Below, piece after piece: positions 35,099 through 46,534 of a DNA stretch of 64,000 nucleotides; within the stretch, counting starts at the first letter, position 1, and each line of letters begins with the position of its first letter. Under the pieces are notes generated by a model. The model did no database searches. It saw nothing but the letters and a program-made list of their open reading frames with translations, and had not been told where the DNA came from. The DNA lies in assembly GCA_009733575.1 (NCBI GenBank), contig ML769405.1:124001-188000 (forward strand). Reading direction: 5' to 3'. Source of the stretch: Gymnopus androsaceus JB14 (taxonomy: Eukaryota; Basidiomycota; Agaricomycetes; Agaricales; Omphalotaceae). Made by a program: the position numbers and the translations under genes.

Positions 35099-35744
35099 AT
35101 GTTTGCTGCCATTCGTTCATCTCGTGCTGCTGCCCGGGTACGCATCTGTAAAGGAAACTCTTATTTCCACTGACCCTTTCGCAGGCATTTTCAACCAGCG
35201 CTTCTCGTGCTGATGTCGCGAAACTTACTCTTGTAGGACGTTTGGGACGCGATCCCGAAGTCAAAGAAACGAAGAATAGTAACGAATATGTTACGTGCGT
35301 GTCTTTTTCCCTTCTTTCTCTATATAATACCAACGCACAAAATCCCTTAGCTATGTCGTTGCAACCAACTCTTTCAACCCCGGCCCTCTCGATGCCAGTG
35401 GTGGTGCGTAGCTTATCCACATCCATACCACTATCAAGACTCAAATCTACTCAGAGAGACCCCAACCGAGAACAAGCTGGCACCGCATTCTCTCCTTCCA
35501 AGAATCCTCTAATAAATACCTACAAACTCTGAAAAAGGGTACGCTTGTGTATGTGGAAGCTGGATACGAATTGAGAGAGCCGGAGCCTAATTCCGATCCA
35601 TCAACACCTATGGGTCAACGTCAGATATTTCTTCGACATGGTGAGTAGAGTAGAGTTGAGTTGGTGATTTCTCTGGCTGATTTTCCTTCCCTAGAAACCA
35701 TTCGCGTTTTGGCCCAACCCAAAGTCTTCCGAGCCAGAGCATGA
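35099..35744 (+). CDS. RIM1: mitochondrial single-stranded DNA-binding protein (RIM1 type)
   Basis: Exons 35099-35137, 35185-35294, 35351-35400, 35455-35640 and 35695-35744 give 144 residues, all in phase. A basic Ala/Arg-rich presequence (MFAAIRSSRAAARAFS) precedes an OB-fold SSB: KLTLVGRLGRDPEVKET, EYVTYVVATNS, the aromatic SWHRILSF, then LKKGTLVYVEAGYELRE and GQRQIFLRHETIRVL. It coats single-stranded mtDNA during replication. There is no bacterial-type acidic tail, as in fungal mtSSBs. Confidence 0.92.
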
Positions 35745-35841
35745 GGGAATGTAGAAGTAGTAATTGCCTGTGTACCCCACTTATATTATACACCCTTTTT
35801 GATTAACCACACTTGATACATTGCGCTACGAAGATAGTTTT

Positions 35842-36782
35842 CTAATGCGAATATTCAGCTTCATCATCATGGTGTCGGTCGTATGGTGTCTCTGGACGTC
35901 TACTCGTGAACTCGCTTTCAGGGAGCCAATCCTGATGACAATGGGTTAACAAGAAAGCAAAGATGAGATTAGACGGCGACGTACACTTTCCGTTCTCGGA
36001 GGGACGCTGGGAACAGGCATACTCACTGAAGGTCCGGCAGTATTTGCATCACTGGTCCTATTTATCTTGTGCAGATAGTCGCGTACAGTCGTTGATACGA
36101 GCTACAGAGGAGCAGCTCTCAGCCAGAGAACGGTTTGAAGAGAAAGGACTGACATGGTGATCTTCTTCAGACGAGCCAGAATAGCAAGCCACAACAGCGA
36201 TAGGACAGCACGGCGCGTTCTGTTACAGTCAACATCAGCTCGATGCAGACCCAACTGAACATACCTCGAGCCATATAGGATATGCTGAATTTTGAATAAT
36301 CACGCGACGGCGCCACAGAACAAAAAGTCCATCTACTCACCACCGCCATGTACCCTCGACTCTCCCGCAAGTCCAAGCTGCTTCGGGGTCTTGCCCAACG
36401 CACTCATTCCCTTTTCAACATAAAAACTCGAATGCCCAGTCCTCCGTACAACGTTGACCATACCCTCCAAACACGTCCAGCTGTCCAGACTGACATCTCC
36501 CACCCCAGATGGATGACCTAGGTCTCCGACTGTACAAGAAAATAGGGTGTGTCCAGCGATAGTGGTGATTGAAAGGACGAGGCCTTTTCCTTTGGAATGG
36601 CGTGAAGTGGCTCGGAATCTCTTTCGAAGAGAAAGGCCTAGCGTGACCGCATCCGAGGCTGAGAAAGAGGGAAATCTAAGAGCCTATAAGTACGTGTTCG
36701 TTGGTAGAGGCAGCAGACAGACATACTTGTAGCTAGTTTCCTCGCGTAGAGTTTGGTTCGCTAATGCTGCATCGCTTGTCAT
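35842..36782 (-). CDS. UPF0303/HbpS-like (GlcG/DUF336 fold) protein
   Basis: The exons encode MTSDAALANQTLREE, then FSASDAVTLGLSLRKRFR, then GKGLVLSITTIAGHTLFSC and GDLGHPSG. DVSLDSWTCLEGMV, HSSFYVEKGMSALGKTP, an unusually short 20-bp exon (36265-36284) and NAPCCPIAVVACYSGSSEEDHH follow. The sequence matches fungal UPF0303 proteins such as yeast YBR137W, a small soluble protein linked to the Get/Sgt2 tail-anchored protein pathway; biochemical role uncertain. The phase at the exon 1/exon 2 junction (about 36683) is one base short, so an indel or different start is possible. It is divergent from PEX12, with 148 bp between starts. Confidence 0.8.
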
Positions 36783-36930
36783 ATTGTGCAAAGCACTGAA
36801 CATATACTTTGATTCGTGAGAGTCCGTGGTCGTTCAGGGTTGGAGAAGTTAAAAGCTCCGTGAAGAAGAGCCATTGAAGGAAACGTGAAAAACACGCGAC
36901 GAGCGGAACGTCTTCATGAGCTAATCCATC

Positions 36931-38203
36931 ATGGAATTCTTCAACGACGCCTCTGTAGATCCTCTCAAGGCAACTCCTTTCTACTCGCACGTACAACTCA
37001 AAATTCTAACAGCATTGATTATTAGCCGTCTCTCTTTGAACTCGTCGCACAGGAACAACTCCGAGATCTACTACAACCAGCTCTCAAATATGTGCTAGCA
37101 GTCTTTGCGCAGCGATATCCACGGTACCTCCTGCGTATAGTAAACAGGCATGAAGAGTTTTACGCATTTATCATGCTATTCGTCGAGAGGCATTATCTCC
37201 GAAAACACGGTGCCTCGTTTTCAGAGAACTTCTATGGCTTGAAACGGAGAAGAAAGCCCTACATTGAACCGGAAAGAGCAAGAGCCGCGACGGGAGGTAT
37301 TCCCGAGGCAGAAAAGTTGGGGAATAAAGAGATACAGCGATCGTTACTCTTGCTCGTATGCCTTTTTTGCTCTTGATTTGCTTCTTTCACTTATACTACC
37401 TCAAGGTTGGTTTACCGTATCTTCGTGCAAAAGCACAAGATTATTATGAAGAGCTGGGAGGCGGAGTTGCCTCTGATATTCTAGATGAAGGGATGGATGC
37501 ACGGCAGTTGCGTGCTCTTACAGATCAGAGTTTCAAAGGCTGGCTACGGCGTGCTTTCAAAGCTTCATATCCTTGGATAAACACGTCGTTTGAGGCATGG
37601 CTACTGGTATGCAATATTGCATACTTGTTCGATCGAACACCATTCTATAGACCGTGGCTTTCGTGGATTGGCGTTGATTTGCGCCGTCTCGGTCTTGATG
37701 ACTTTGTACGTCCTCATACTACTTTAGGTACAAATCCAACTAACGCTACGTAGCGAGCAGCAAGTCTCGGAGCAGGTGCGAAAACCTCTCGAGCACCTAC
37801 CAAAAGGCCTCATCGAGCGAATCCGTCGCCTCATTTCAACTTCCCCACACCTGCTTTTCGATTCGACTACGACTGCTTCTCCCAACTGCCATCTTCTTCA
37901 TCAAATTCCTCGAATGGTGGTACTCTCCCAACTCCCCTGCTCGCTCCCTTTCCGTTTCTCCGTTGGGTCCTGCCGTGCCTCCACCCAATCTGCTTCCTCC
38001 GCATCCCAACTGGAATAGGTTTCGACAGACAGATGTATGGAAAATGTCCTTTGTGTCACAACGAGATCAACAACGCGACTGCCTTGCCTTCAGGGTACGT
38101 CTTTTGCTATCGGTGTGCATATGATCATGTAGAGAAGCACGGCGAATGTCCAATTACTTTGCTACCGTCGAAAATATGGCAGTTGAGAAAGATACTTGTT
38201 TGA
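36931..38203 (+). CDS. PEX12: peroxisomal RING peroxin PEX12, two single-base insertions
   Basis: Exons are 36931-36990, 37026-37355, 37406-37705 and about 37761-38203. The N-terminus MEFFNDASVDPLKATPF, then QLRDLLQPALKYVLAVFAQR and RHYLRKHGASFSENFYGL, match PEX12. A membrane segment (LLPTAIFFIKFLEWWY) leads to the C-terminal RING-like domain: CPLC, CYRCAYDHVEKHGECP. PEX12 is part of the membrane E3 complex with PEX2 and PEX10 that ubiquitinates PEX5. The last exon is readable only if one base near 37866 and one near 38035 are skipped; its length minus two is divisible by three. Corrected length is about 376 residues. Assembly error is more likely than a dead gene. Confidence 0.85.
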
Positions 38204-38522
38204 CGCACGTTTGTCGGTGGATGTTCATCGATGGAAAGATATCCAATCGTCCTGTACGTTTTTTGTACGTTGTAATGTCTTTTGAGCAATCGGATTAGTG
38301 GAATGTGTCAGTGAGCACTGAGAAACGCGCCTTGGTTGTCCCAATTTAGACACGTGCGCGGGAAGATACTATCGATTTCGAGTTTCTCTTCTCTTTTTCC
38401 AGTCAAACCTTGTCGAATTCGTCCCAAACGAATTCATGGATATACCATACAGCCCATTTTCACACAAGGCGAACTTTTCGCCTTCTTATCCTCTGTAACC
38501 AAACGCGCTATTCTCTTTGGTC
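38204..38522. other. no gene seen
   Basis: 319 bp upstream region of the SPX-ankyrin gene. Confidence 0.35.
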
Positions 38523-41500
38523 ATGAAGGTAACAAATTACTCAGTCTATTAACGTTACTACCCAACTTTCTCTCTAGTTTGGCAAACACATCCAATCTCA
38601 TCAAGTCCCTGGATGGTCCCCTTATTATCTCGACTACAAGTTTCTCAAGAAAATCATCTCGTCGTTAGAGGCGAATCGGCCAGCGTCAGAGTCCGCAGCT
38701 TTTGCGCTTGGGACTCGTCCAGGGGATATTTTGAACCAGACAGTACCGCCTACCGCTGCTATTTCCTCACGAGAAAATACCCCGGAGCTCCTCCGTTATT
38801 TTCGACCTCGGAACACGATGAAGATCGAGGACCAGAGTTTCAAGCTCACAAGGCTGCTTTCTTTTTCAAACTTGAGCGTGAGCTGGAAAAGGTGGGTCTT
38901 GGGGTTCTGTTCGATACAAGCCTTTTTTTTCTTATATTCGACGACTTAGATCAACGCCTTTTACCTCCAAAAAGAGGCTGAACTAAAGTTACGTCTCGAA
39001 ACACTCTTATCAAAGAGGAGAGCTGCTGCGATGAGGGGCTTGCCGGATACTGTGGACGGTACCATGCAGAATCACGTAGAGTGGAATGCAGTCGAGGAAG
39101 GATTCCGTCTTATTGAACGTGACTTGGGGAAACTACAGGTACAGTTATTGCCAGTAGTGTCCCCAATGGACTTATGGAGATCATAAATGTCTAATTTCCA
39201 GACATTCGTCGAAATCAATGCGACCGGCTTTCGAAAAATCTTGAAAAAGTTTGACAAGAGGTCTAAATCGACAACGAAGGAGCTTTATCTCAGTCGACAG
39301 GTGGATGTGCAGCCTGTGTTTAACAGACAGGTCCGCCCTTTCTTTCTATTTGTTTCTCTAGCTCATGATATATTGAAAATGTAGCTTATATCAGAGCTGT
39401 CTGATACTGTCGCGAGCTGTCTTCTCAACCTGACCGACCTTTCTTCGGGTTTAAAGTTCGAGGGACGTGGAACGAACGATATCTTTACGCAACAAATCAT
39501 GACCGAACGAACTTTTATCGGGCCTCTCCATGATCTAGAGAAAAATCTACGCAAAAGCAGTGGCAAGCGCAGATCAAGGCGCTATCGTTGATTGCGTGCA
39601 TTATTCGGAAGTGCTTGTCGGGGACGAAAGGAGGAACACTACCCGTATATTGTGGAGTGTCATTGTCGAAGCTCCTCCCGATCTAGCAGATCTCATCCTA
39701 TCATCTTTATCCTCACCGTTCGACTTTGACTATGTCGATGATATAAACGGTCGCACTTGTCTTCACGAAGCAGCTATCGCCGGAGCTCTGCGGCTGGTCA
39801 TACTCTGCATCAATAAGCATGTACCAGTGGACAAGGTCGATGCATATGGACGAAATGCCCTTCATTACGCTGCCATGAACGGACACGCACCCGTCTGTCA
39901 AAGTTTATTAGAGACAAACCTTTCTCTAAACGGCCTCGATATTGACAATTACAACCCGTTGGTCTACGCCACATTACGGGGTAGCGTTGATTGTGTTCAA
40001 GTGCTGCTAGATCATGGAGAAACATCCCCTCAGCCCACCACACCCGGAGGAGATGTAATTCCCCTTTCCCTAGCTTCCCAATGCGGTCATGTTGATGTGG
40101 TCCAGCTGCTGCTGGAGCGTGGCGCACAATGTATAGCGAACAGTAATGGTGAATACCCAATCCATCTAGCTGCGCGCGCAGGACACGTCCAAGTATGCAA
40201 GTTGCTGCTAGAGCATATCGGGTGGGATGTACCAGACAAGTATCATGAATGGACTCCTCTCTTTCATGCGGCTCGTTATGGTCATGATGAATGTGTTCGC
40301 GTCTTAATTGATGCAGGGGCCCGTGTTAATCTTGTGGATGAGCTGGGGCATTTCGCTGTGCATTACGCCGCTTGGTACGGTCATTACCAATGTCTCAACT
40401 ACCTACTGGAGGCGTCTGCTCGGGTTCCGGGACTTCCTGAAAACATGAGAATACCCGACCGTTCTCCTGGTTCCGACGATCCTATGTCTACGGATTCAGA
40501 GATTGACCTCATACCATCATTATCCCTGCCTCCACCCATCATGCCTCATCGGGTATACGGCCACAATTATCTAGATCGCAGCCATCTCGTCCAGGTATCT
40601 ATTGGTCATTCTTCAGGACACAATAATTCTGGCGTCCGACTTCACCATAGGCTCATCAGTCCGGCATTCAGAGATGAATATCTCCTTACGACTGCGCCAC
40701 TCAAGCTTGTAATGACGACGGCACCGCAAGTAACTTCTGCTCCTTATAGTATTTCATTACCGCCTCGGGATGAGAAGGGTGCCTTCATTTTCCAGACTCC
40801 TTCGCTTGACCGTCTGTCATTGGAGTTTTCGGTATATCCCAACTTTGGTACGAAAACAATTGGATGCGCGGTTGCTCTACCGTCGCTGTTTACTGGAATC
40901 GAGAATAACCAGGCATTCACACTGCCTATTTTGGACCAAAGACTCCATGTGGTTGGAGAGGTATGTTCTTCGGTTCCATGAAATGAACGTGCTTGCTCAA
41001 CATCCGCAGGTTTCGTTCGAAATTAATATTATTAGCTCCTTCGACGGCGTTACTCTGGAAGTTGGCGGTGATGTCGAAACCTATTGGAAATCAACGGGGA
41101 TTTCCATCATACCCCATTCTCTTTCCCCTTGGCCGCAGCGCTCGTATCTCATCGGATCAGCTCAAACATCCCCTTCCACGCAATCTCTCTCCACCACCAC
41201 TGCTCAGGCATCCACGATCTCTTCGTTGCGGGGAAAGTTCCTTCCCGTCGTCATACAAGTTACCCGTGATCTCCAGCCCGTTGTGTGTACGGGCTGGTTA
41301 TTACCGGACTCGGATTTTGACTTGAGCGTATGCGATGTTACTCTGGAACAATTCAAGTCGTTGGCCATACGGTCGGGTAGGAATCTCGACGAATCACAGA
41401 TAACATCCTCGAGTGATTGGTCAGCCCTTATGTCTAATGCTATGGTGTCTTTAGTCCAACTGCTTAAGGTAAGCTTCTATGTATGAGTGTATCTCTTTCC

Positions 41501-42222
41501 AGCCACTGACGCTCCAAAATTGGATAGATTCTCCCCTCAAGTGTCGGCATATGTCTTGAAGTCGTTTATCCGTCTCGGGCAATAAGGGAAAAACTAAGTC
41601 TATCTCGACGGTTGGATCTTAATCAGGTCGTAGATTCCGTTCTGAAAACGATATACCAAACATCGGGGTCCCAAGATAACCGGAGCATTCGCAGGCGAAT
41701 TATGTTCACGTCGTTCTCTCCAGATATTTGTGCAGCTCTCAACTGGAAGCAGCCCAATTGCAAGTTTTTTCCTATCGAATCCCCGCCCCGCACGAAACCT
41801 AGCTAACTAATTGTGTTTTGTTATAGATGCCGTTTTCCTTGCTTCCCATTGCGGAAACAATATAGATCACTTACCTCGTCCGATCGGGTTTGATTCGGGA
41901 GATAGCCAGGATAGAAGGTTGTCTAGTCTCGGTGCCACTGTTGAATTTGCTCGCATGAACAACCTGTTGGGGGTATTCGTTGATGCAACTCTTTTGGTTC
42001 GTTTTAAAAATCCAGCGAATTTCCTGACTGGTGACTAAATATTTATCTGAAATACAGTTCCAAGTCCCATCTCTAATTCACAGCGTACGAAATGCTGGGC
42101 TTTTGGTCGGCATTCACGATACTTCTGAATACACGACTGCACTTTCGAACACTTCAGGAAAAGACAGTGTCGACGCGTTTCTCAGTCAGGGGGTGATAAC
42201 ATTCACAGATCCCTCTATATGA
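38523..42222 (+). CDS. PHO81: SPX-ankyrin-GDPD-like phosphate signalling protein (PHO81/NUC-2 type)
   Basis: The first exon is only ATG AAG (38523-38528). The second continues FGKHIQSHQVPGW, the diagnostic SPX start. The SPX domain ends near KFDKRSKSTTKELYL. Six or seven ankyrin repeats follow (about 39730-40430: NGRTCLHEAAIAG, GRNALHYAAMNGH, NGEYPIHLAARAGH and so on). The C-terminal glycerophosphodiester phosphodiesterase-like domain runs to TGA 42222 and includes QVVDSVLKTIYQ and PDICAALNWKQPN. This order is known from PHO81/NUC-2, which inhibits the phosphate-response CDK-cyclin at low phosphate, and from GDE1. I favour PHO81 because I do not see the catalytic HRG-type motif. Frame breaks lie near 38800 (T-run) and 39558. 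Confidence 0.82.
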
Positions 42223-42334
42223 AAACCCGTTCATTAGCGTTTGATTATACTAGTTTTTTTTTTCGTATTCAAGAATATAGTACTAAGCTTGATAGTGTAG
42301 CGATTAAGTATGTGCAATGAACTGTATCAGATCT

Positions 42335-44988
42335 TTATACCGACTGGTTGTACAGTGCGGCGTATGAACCATTCTTCGCCAGCAGCTCCGCGTGCGTCCA
42401 AACTCGGATATTGTCTACGAAAGCTAGTGAGTGGGGATAAGAGATTGAGAAGAAATATCACTAACCCCATCCTCCATCATAGCTATTCGATCTGCTCTAC
42501 GTGCGATAGATAGTTGGTGCGTGATGAAGATGATAGTACGTCGTCGAGTCCCGTCAGGGCCTGGGTAACGAGATAGTTGGTTGATTGTGTTGAAGATCTC
42601 TTTTTGAGCTTTGGCATCCAATGAAGAAGTCTAGGTGGGCAATGTTATAGGTAAATATGGAGATAAATGAATCCAGAGCACGTACAGGTTCATCGAAGAC
42701 CAGTAAATCAATATCCGGGTCGTTCGCTCGCATGAAGGCACGAGCAATGCCTACTCTTTGCCACTGTAGTGATTACCATTAATACAATGAACGGCGACGG
42801 CGATAGAAGTTAGAATAAAATACCTCTCCGCCAGAAAGTCCATGATTATGGGAAAACGATGGAATGCTACCGGGGTGGGATAGAGTTTCAAACGCAGGAC
42901 TGTCAAGAATTGTTTCGAGGCCATTAGGAAGGGATATGCCATCCGCCCGAGCCAATTTCACTGCAGCTTCAATGGAGCCTTCCAAAGCCATCTTAGTCAC
43001 AGATCCTACACCGACATTTTCTCTAAATGTTGAATTGAATTTTGAGAATCCCTGGAGCACAGCGGATAGATGCTGATGGTATTCGCTGGGGTCGTATCGC
43101 CGAATATCATGTCCATTGACCAATAGCTCGCCTTCATCAAAATCGACAATTCGGAGAAGAATCTGGGCAAGGGTACTCTTGCCTTGACGACGGAGTTAAC
43201 GCGGGGATCATGCATAAATTGGCAGAGCGGATCTCACCTGATCCATTGTAACCAACAACAGCAAGCGTCTCCCCTGCATTCAAATCGAAATTCACGCCCT
43301 TTAGAGCAGGTTTACCGCATCCGGGATACGTGTATGAGATATTTCTAAGTGGGAAGTAAGTTTCTAATCACCGAAAACAGCATAGAAAATTCACCTAGCT
43401 TTAATGCTAATGCCACCGGCTACCGATTTGTATTTTACCCTATTTTGGCTGTCTGGTTGCAGCTTTGGCTTCAAGTCTGTACTAGCAGAGAACGCGGCCA
43501 TCAAGAACACAGATTGAAAAGCCATTCTTGTTGTGGTGAGCAAACCTCTGGAGCTATAAATAACGGAGTGGATCGAGCTCCGGTAAAGCGACAGGGAGCC
43601 CAGTGTGGCGGAGGAACTTTGCAAGAGAAACAAAAAAGGAATCTGTTGAAGTTAGTTCGTCAGTTAAATCAGCGAAGGTTTAGAAAATACGTACGCTCTG
43701 AATGGCTCGGAAAAAATCAGAGAGGCTTATACCCGTGATGAACGACAGCTGTGGCTGATGCGCTACTTCCGAATCATGAACTGTTTTCCATGCGCTTTCC
43801 CAGTTGTCCAAAATCCAGCCTTGCAAGCCGAAAAGCTGCACCTCTGGTCGGTGAAGGTCGCTGAATGCCATGTTTCGCATCCTTTCCCGTCGCTCAGCCG
43901 CATGTGCTTCCCGGGGAGTAAATTGCGTGTCAAAATCGCTATGTAACAGCAACGAATGCGGTAACACCAGCGGTAAGAACGTTGAGCAAAGGGACAACAG
44001 GAGGACGCATATATGAGTATAGCTGCTTGTCACGGAGAGAATCAAAAATAGATGGGACGCGATTTCCGTTATAAAGGCGAAGATTTGAAGGAAATCCAAT
44101 GGAGAAATTGAGCCAAAACCGTTGCCATTGAATGACCGAGCAAAGAGGTCTGATTCATGGAGAAGGTCCCGCGTTAAAGAGTCAGTAAATGTTGGACAAT
44201 CAAGCCGTACTCGTTGCTGCAGTTGTTGGTATTCCACTGTGAATTTGGCGGAATCCAAAACTATATTTTCGTTGTGCATGCTGGATTGAAATCTCAGGTA
44301 AATGTGCACGAAGACAATTTCAGAGACTTACGCATATGAGTCAAAGAGGCTCTCTAAATACCTTCTCGCAAGTTCAGACCCACCTAAACGCATGAGTTTC
44401 TGCCAGGCAAACGTCCCGGAAGCAATCTGCATCTGAATCTAATATGAAAGATGAGATGCTGAAATGCCGCTTTGGAAGGAAAGTTCAGACCTCATCTATA
44501 ATGAGTGCCTGACGAAAAAAATAATCAAAGCGTGAAATTTTCAAGCTGAAGACCAACCTACCTGGGAATAACCGCGGAACGCTGGAAACAAGCTACGTAC
44601 GAGTTGGTTTGCCAACATGAGAGCTGCCCGCAAAGGGTGGTCGCTGCAGAGCCTTCTCAACTGGAAGTAGACTCATGAGCTGAAACAAGTACAGTGATAG
44701 CGTAGAAAACCAACATACCAACCCAACGGCGTGGTTTTGTATCATTAGATACGCCAGGCGGGCATTCCTGGCTGTTAACGGTCTCTGTGCACCGGGTACC
44801 AGGAGCTCTTTGCTTTGCCTGGTGGATCTTGAGGCAAACCAGAGATCATATGCCGAGGTCAAGTCTTCTTCTGCAGGCCCCCCTTTGTGATTAACATGCG
44901 AAGAAAGCGTCCAGAATGACAAGAAGATAGACCAGGGTCCCATTGCTTGACCGCTTAGACTAGAGGAAGTAGAACATGACGAGCGCAT
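42335..44988 (-). CDS. ABC exporter half-transporter
   Basis: The N-terminal part has hydrophobic segments (SLYLFQLMSLL, FAFITEIASHLFLIL). The C-terminal nucleotide-binding domain has Walker A (GYNGSG-KSTLAQ, split by an intron near 43200), a Q-loop region (AVLQGFSKF), the signature LSGGEWQR, Walker B DLLVFDEPTSSLD and the switch His (IIFITHQLSIA). This is the layout of type-IV exporters; substrate and membrane are unknown. The tail reads ISEFG, then HAELLAKNGSYAALYNQSV, with a one-base loss near 42395. ATG 44988 is the first in frame; a hydrophobic stretch upstream is open without an ATG, so the true start may be further 5'. Confidence 0.78.
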
Positions 44989-45291
44989 GTAGTATGCGAG
45001 CAAGAGGAACACAAATAAGGGTTGCGGAAGCTCCACCAAGGGTAGAGTTGAGGTCTTTTGTTAACAGTCTTTTGTTAATATAGGCTCAATATATACAAAG
45101 TTCCGGAGACGAATCATAGCCGTTGCTACCTTTTGCAGTGCAACACACATGCGATCCTGAGTATATGGGAGACAGCCTCAGACGAGCACTTTTATAGCAG
45201 GTTCGAACCAAGTCGGGGCGGTAAATGATGGCGCGGTGGCTTACTAATCACTGGGGAAAGTAGTACCCCCTTTTCGCGGGAACTTCCCTTA

Positions 45292-46336
45292 ATGACTCCT
45301 TCTCACAGCGATCTACTCGCTGATAGTTTGTCCAAGTTGGAGGCTTCTCAAACTCAAACCAATACCAAGACTGAAGGGGACCATCCTGTCAGCAGCCCCG
45401 GGCCTCGAATACATGAGGGCTATGGTTTCCGTCCTCCTTCAGGGATTACTACTCCTCTAATCGCTTCTGCAACCGCGGCGTCTGAGAATATGGTTCCAGA
45501 TCCAAACGGTCTCGGTTGGCCAGGTAAGAGTCATGCTAGAGGGTGTATGTTTTAGCATAACTTTTCACAGCGAAATCGACATATTCACGACTTACAGCAA
45601 CTGCCGAAGAGAAAGCTGCACGGGAAAAAAAACTTACTGAAGCTGTTCGGACAATATTAGACTGCATAGGAGAGGATCCAGATCGAGAGGGCTTGCTGAG
45701 AACACCCGAACGTTATGCAAAGGCCGTCATGTGGATGACAAAAGGGTATGAAGACCGACTGGCAGGTGCTATTTGACTCTTGAACATTGCACACCGTAAA
45801 TTAACCCACTTTGTCTCTGCAGATGTCATAAATGATGCGGTATTCGCGGAGGACCACGACGAGATGGTTTTAGTGCGCGAAATCGACATCTCAAGTCTCT
45901 GTGAACATCATCTCGTTCCTTTCACTGGCAAGGTTAGCTGGTTTCCTCCTTCCCGTTTCTTATTGTAATCCTTCGCTTTTCAGATCGCGATAGCCTATAT
46001 CCCCAATAAACTGGTCCTTGGTTTGTCTAAACTGGCTCGGATCGCAGAAACATTCAGTCGGCGACTCCAAGTCCAAGAGCGACTTACGAAACAAATTGCA
46101 ATCGCCATTCAAGAGGCTATCAAACCCCGAGGTGTAGCTGTGGTTATGGAAGCTACGTATGTTCTCTATTTCCTCGTCTTTAACCATAGTTCTCATGTTC
46201 CTATGTCAGGCATCTTTGTATGACGATGCGGGGCGTTCAGAAACCTGGAGCAATAACCACCACCTCCTGCATGCTTGGATGTTTCCGTACCCAGCAAAAA
46301 ACAAGAGAAGAATTTCTTACTCTGATCAAACGATGA
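45292..46336 (+). CDS. FOL2: GTP cyclohydrolase I
   Basis: Exons 45292-45523, 45571-45765, 45823-45932, 45984-46156 and 46210-46336 give 278 residues in phase. A variable 80-residue N-terminus precedes [19 protein letters not shown]. The zinc site and active site are complete: [14 protein letters not shown] (Cys, His), [12 protein letters not shown] (His) and TTTSCMLG (Cys). It converts GTP to dihydroneopterin triphosphate, the first step of folate and tetrahydrobiopterin synthesis. Confidence 0.95.
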
Positions 46337-46534
46337 TGATACAATATGTAGATGGCCAATTTACGATTCAACTCGAGCATACGATTCAACTCGGGCCAAG
46401 CGACTTATAGTAATAGTTTATCTCAACATAATGTATGCTAGTTGTATCTGGAATAGTACTGAGGGAGGCTTAATTACACGGGTAAATAAGATACAGATTT
46501 ATGTACACCAACTATTGCTACAATGGCAGTCAAT
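46337..46534. other. short convergent intergenic
   Basis: No feature beyond presumed 3' untranslated sequence of FOL2 and THO2. Confidence 0.4.

Noticed and set aside
37861..38040. Programmed +1 frameshifting as the reason for the PEX12 and R2 frame breaks
   Set aside because: The sites share no slippery sequence or codon context, and occur in several unrelated genes; assembly indels are simpler.
45198..45212. GGTTCGAACC resembling a tRNA B box
   Set aside because: No A box or cloverleaf can be formed on either strand around it. No tRNA, rRNA or CRISPR array was found in the window.
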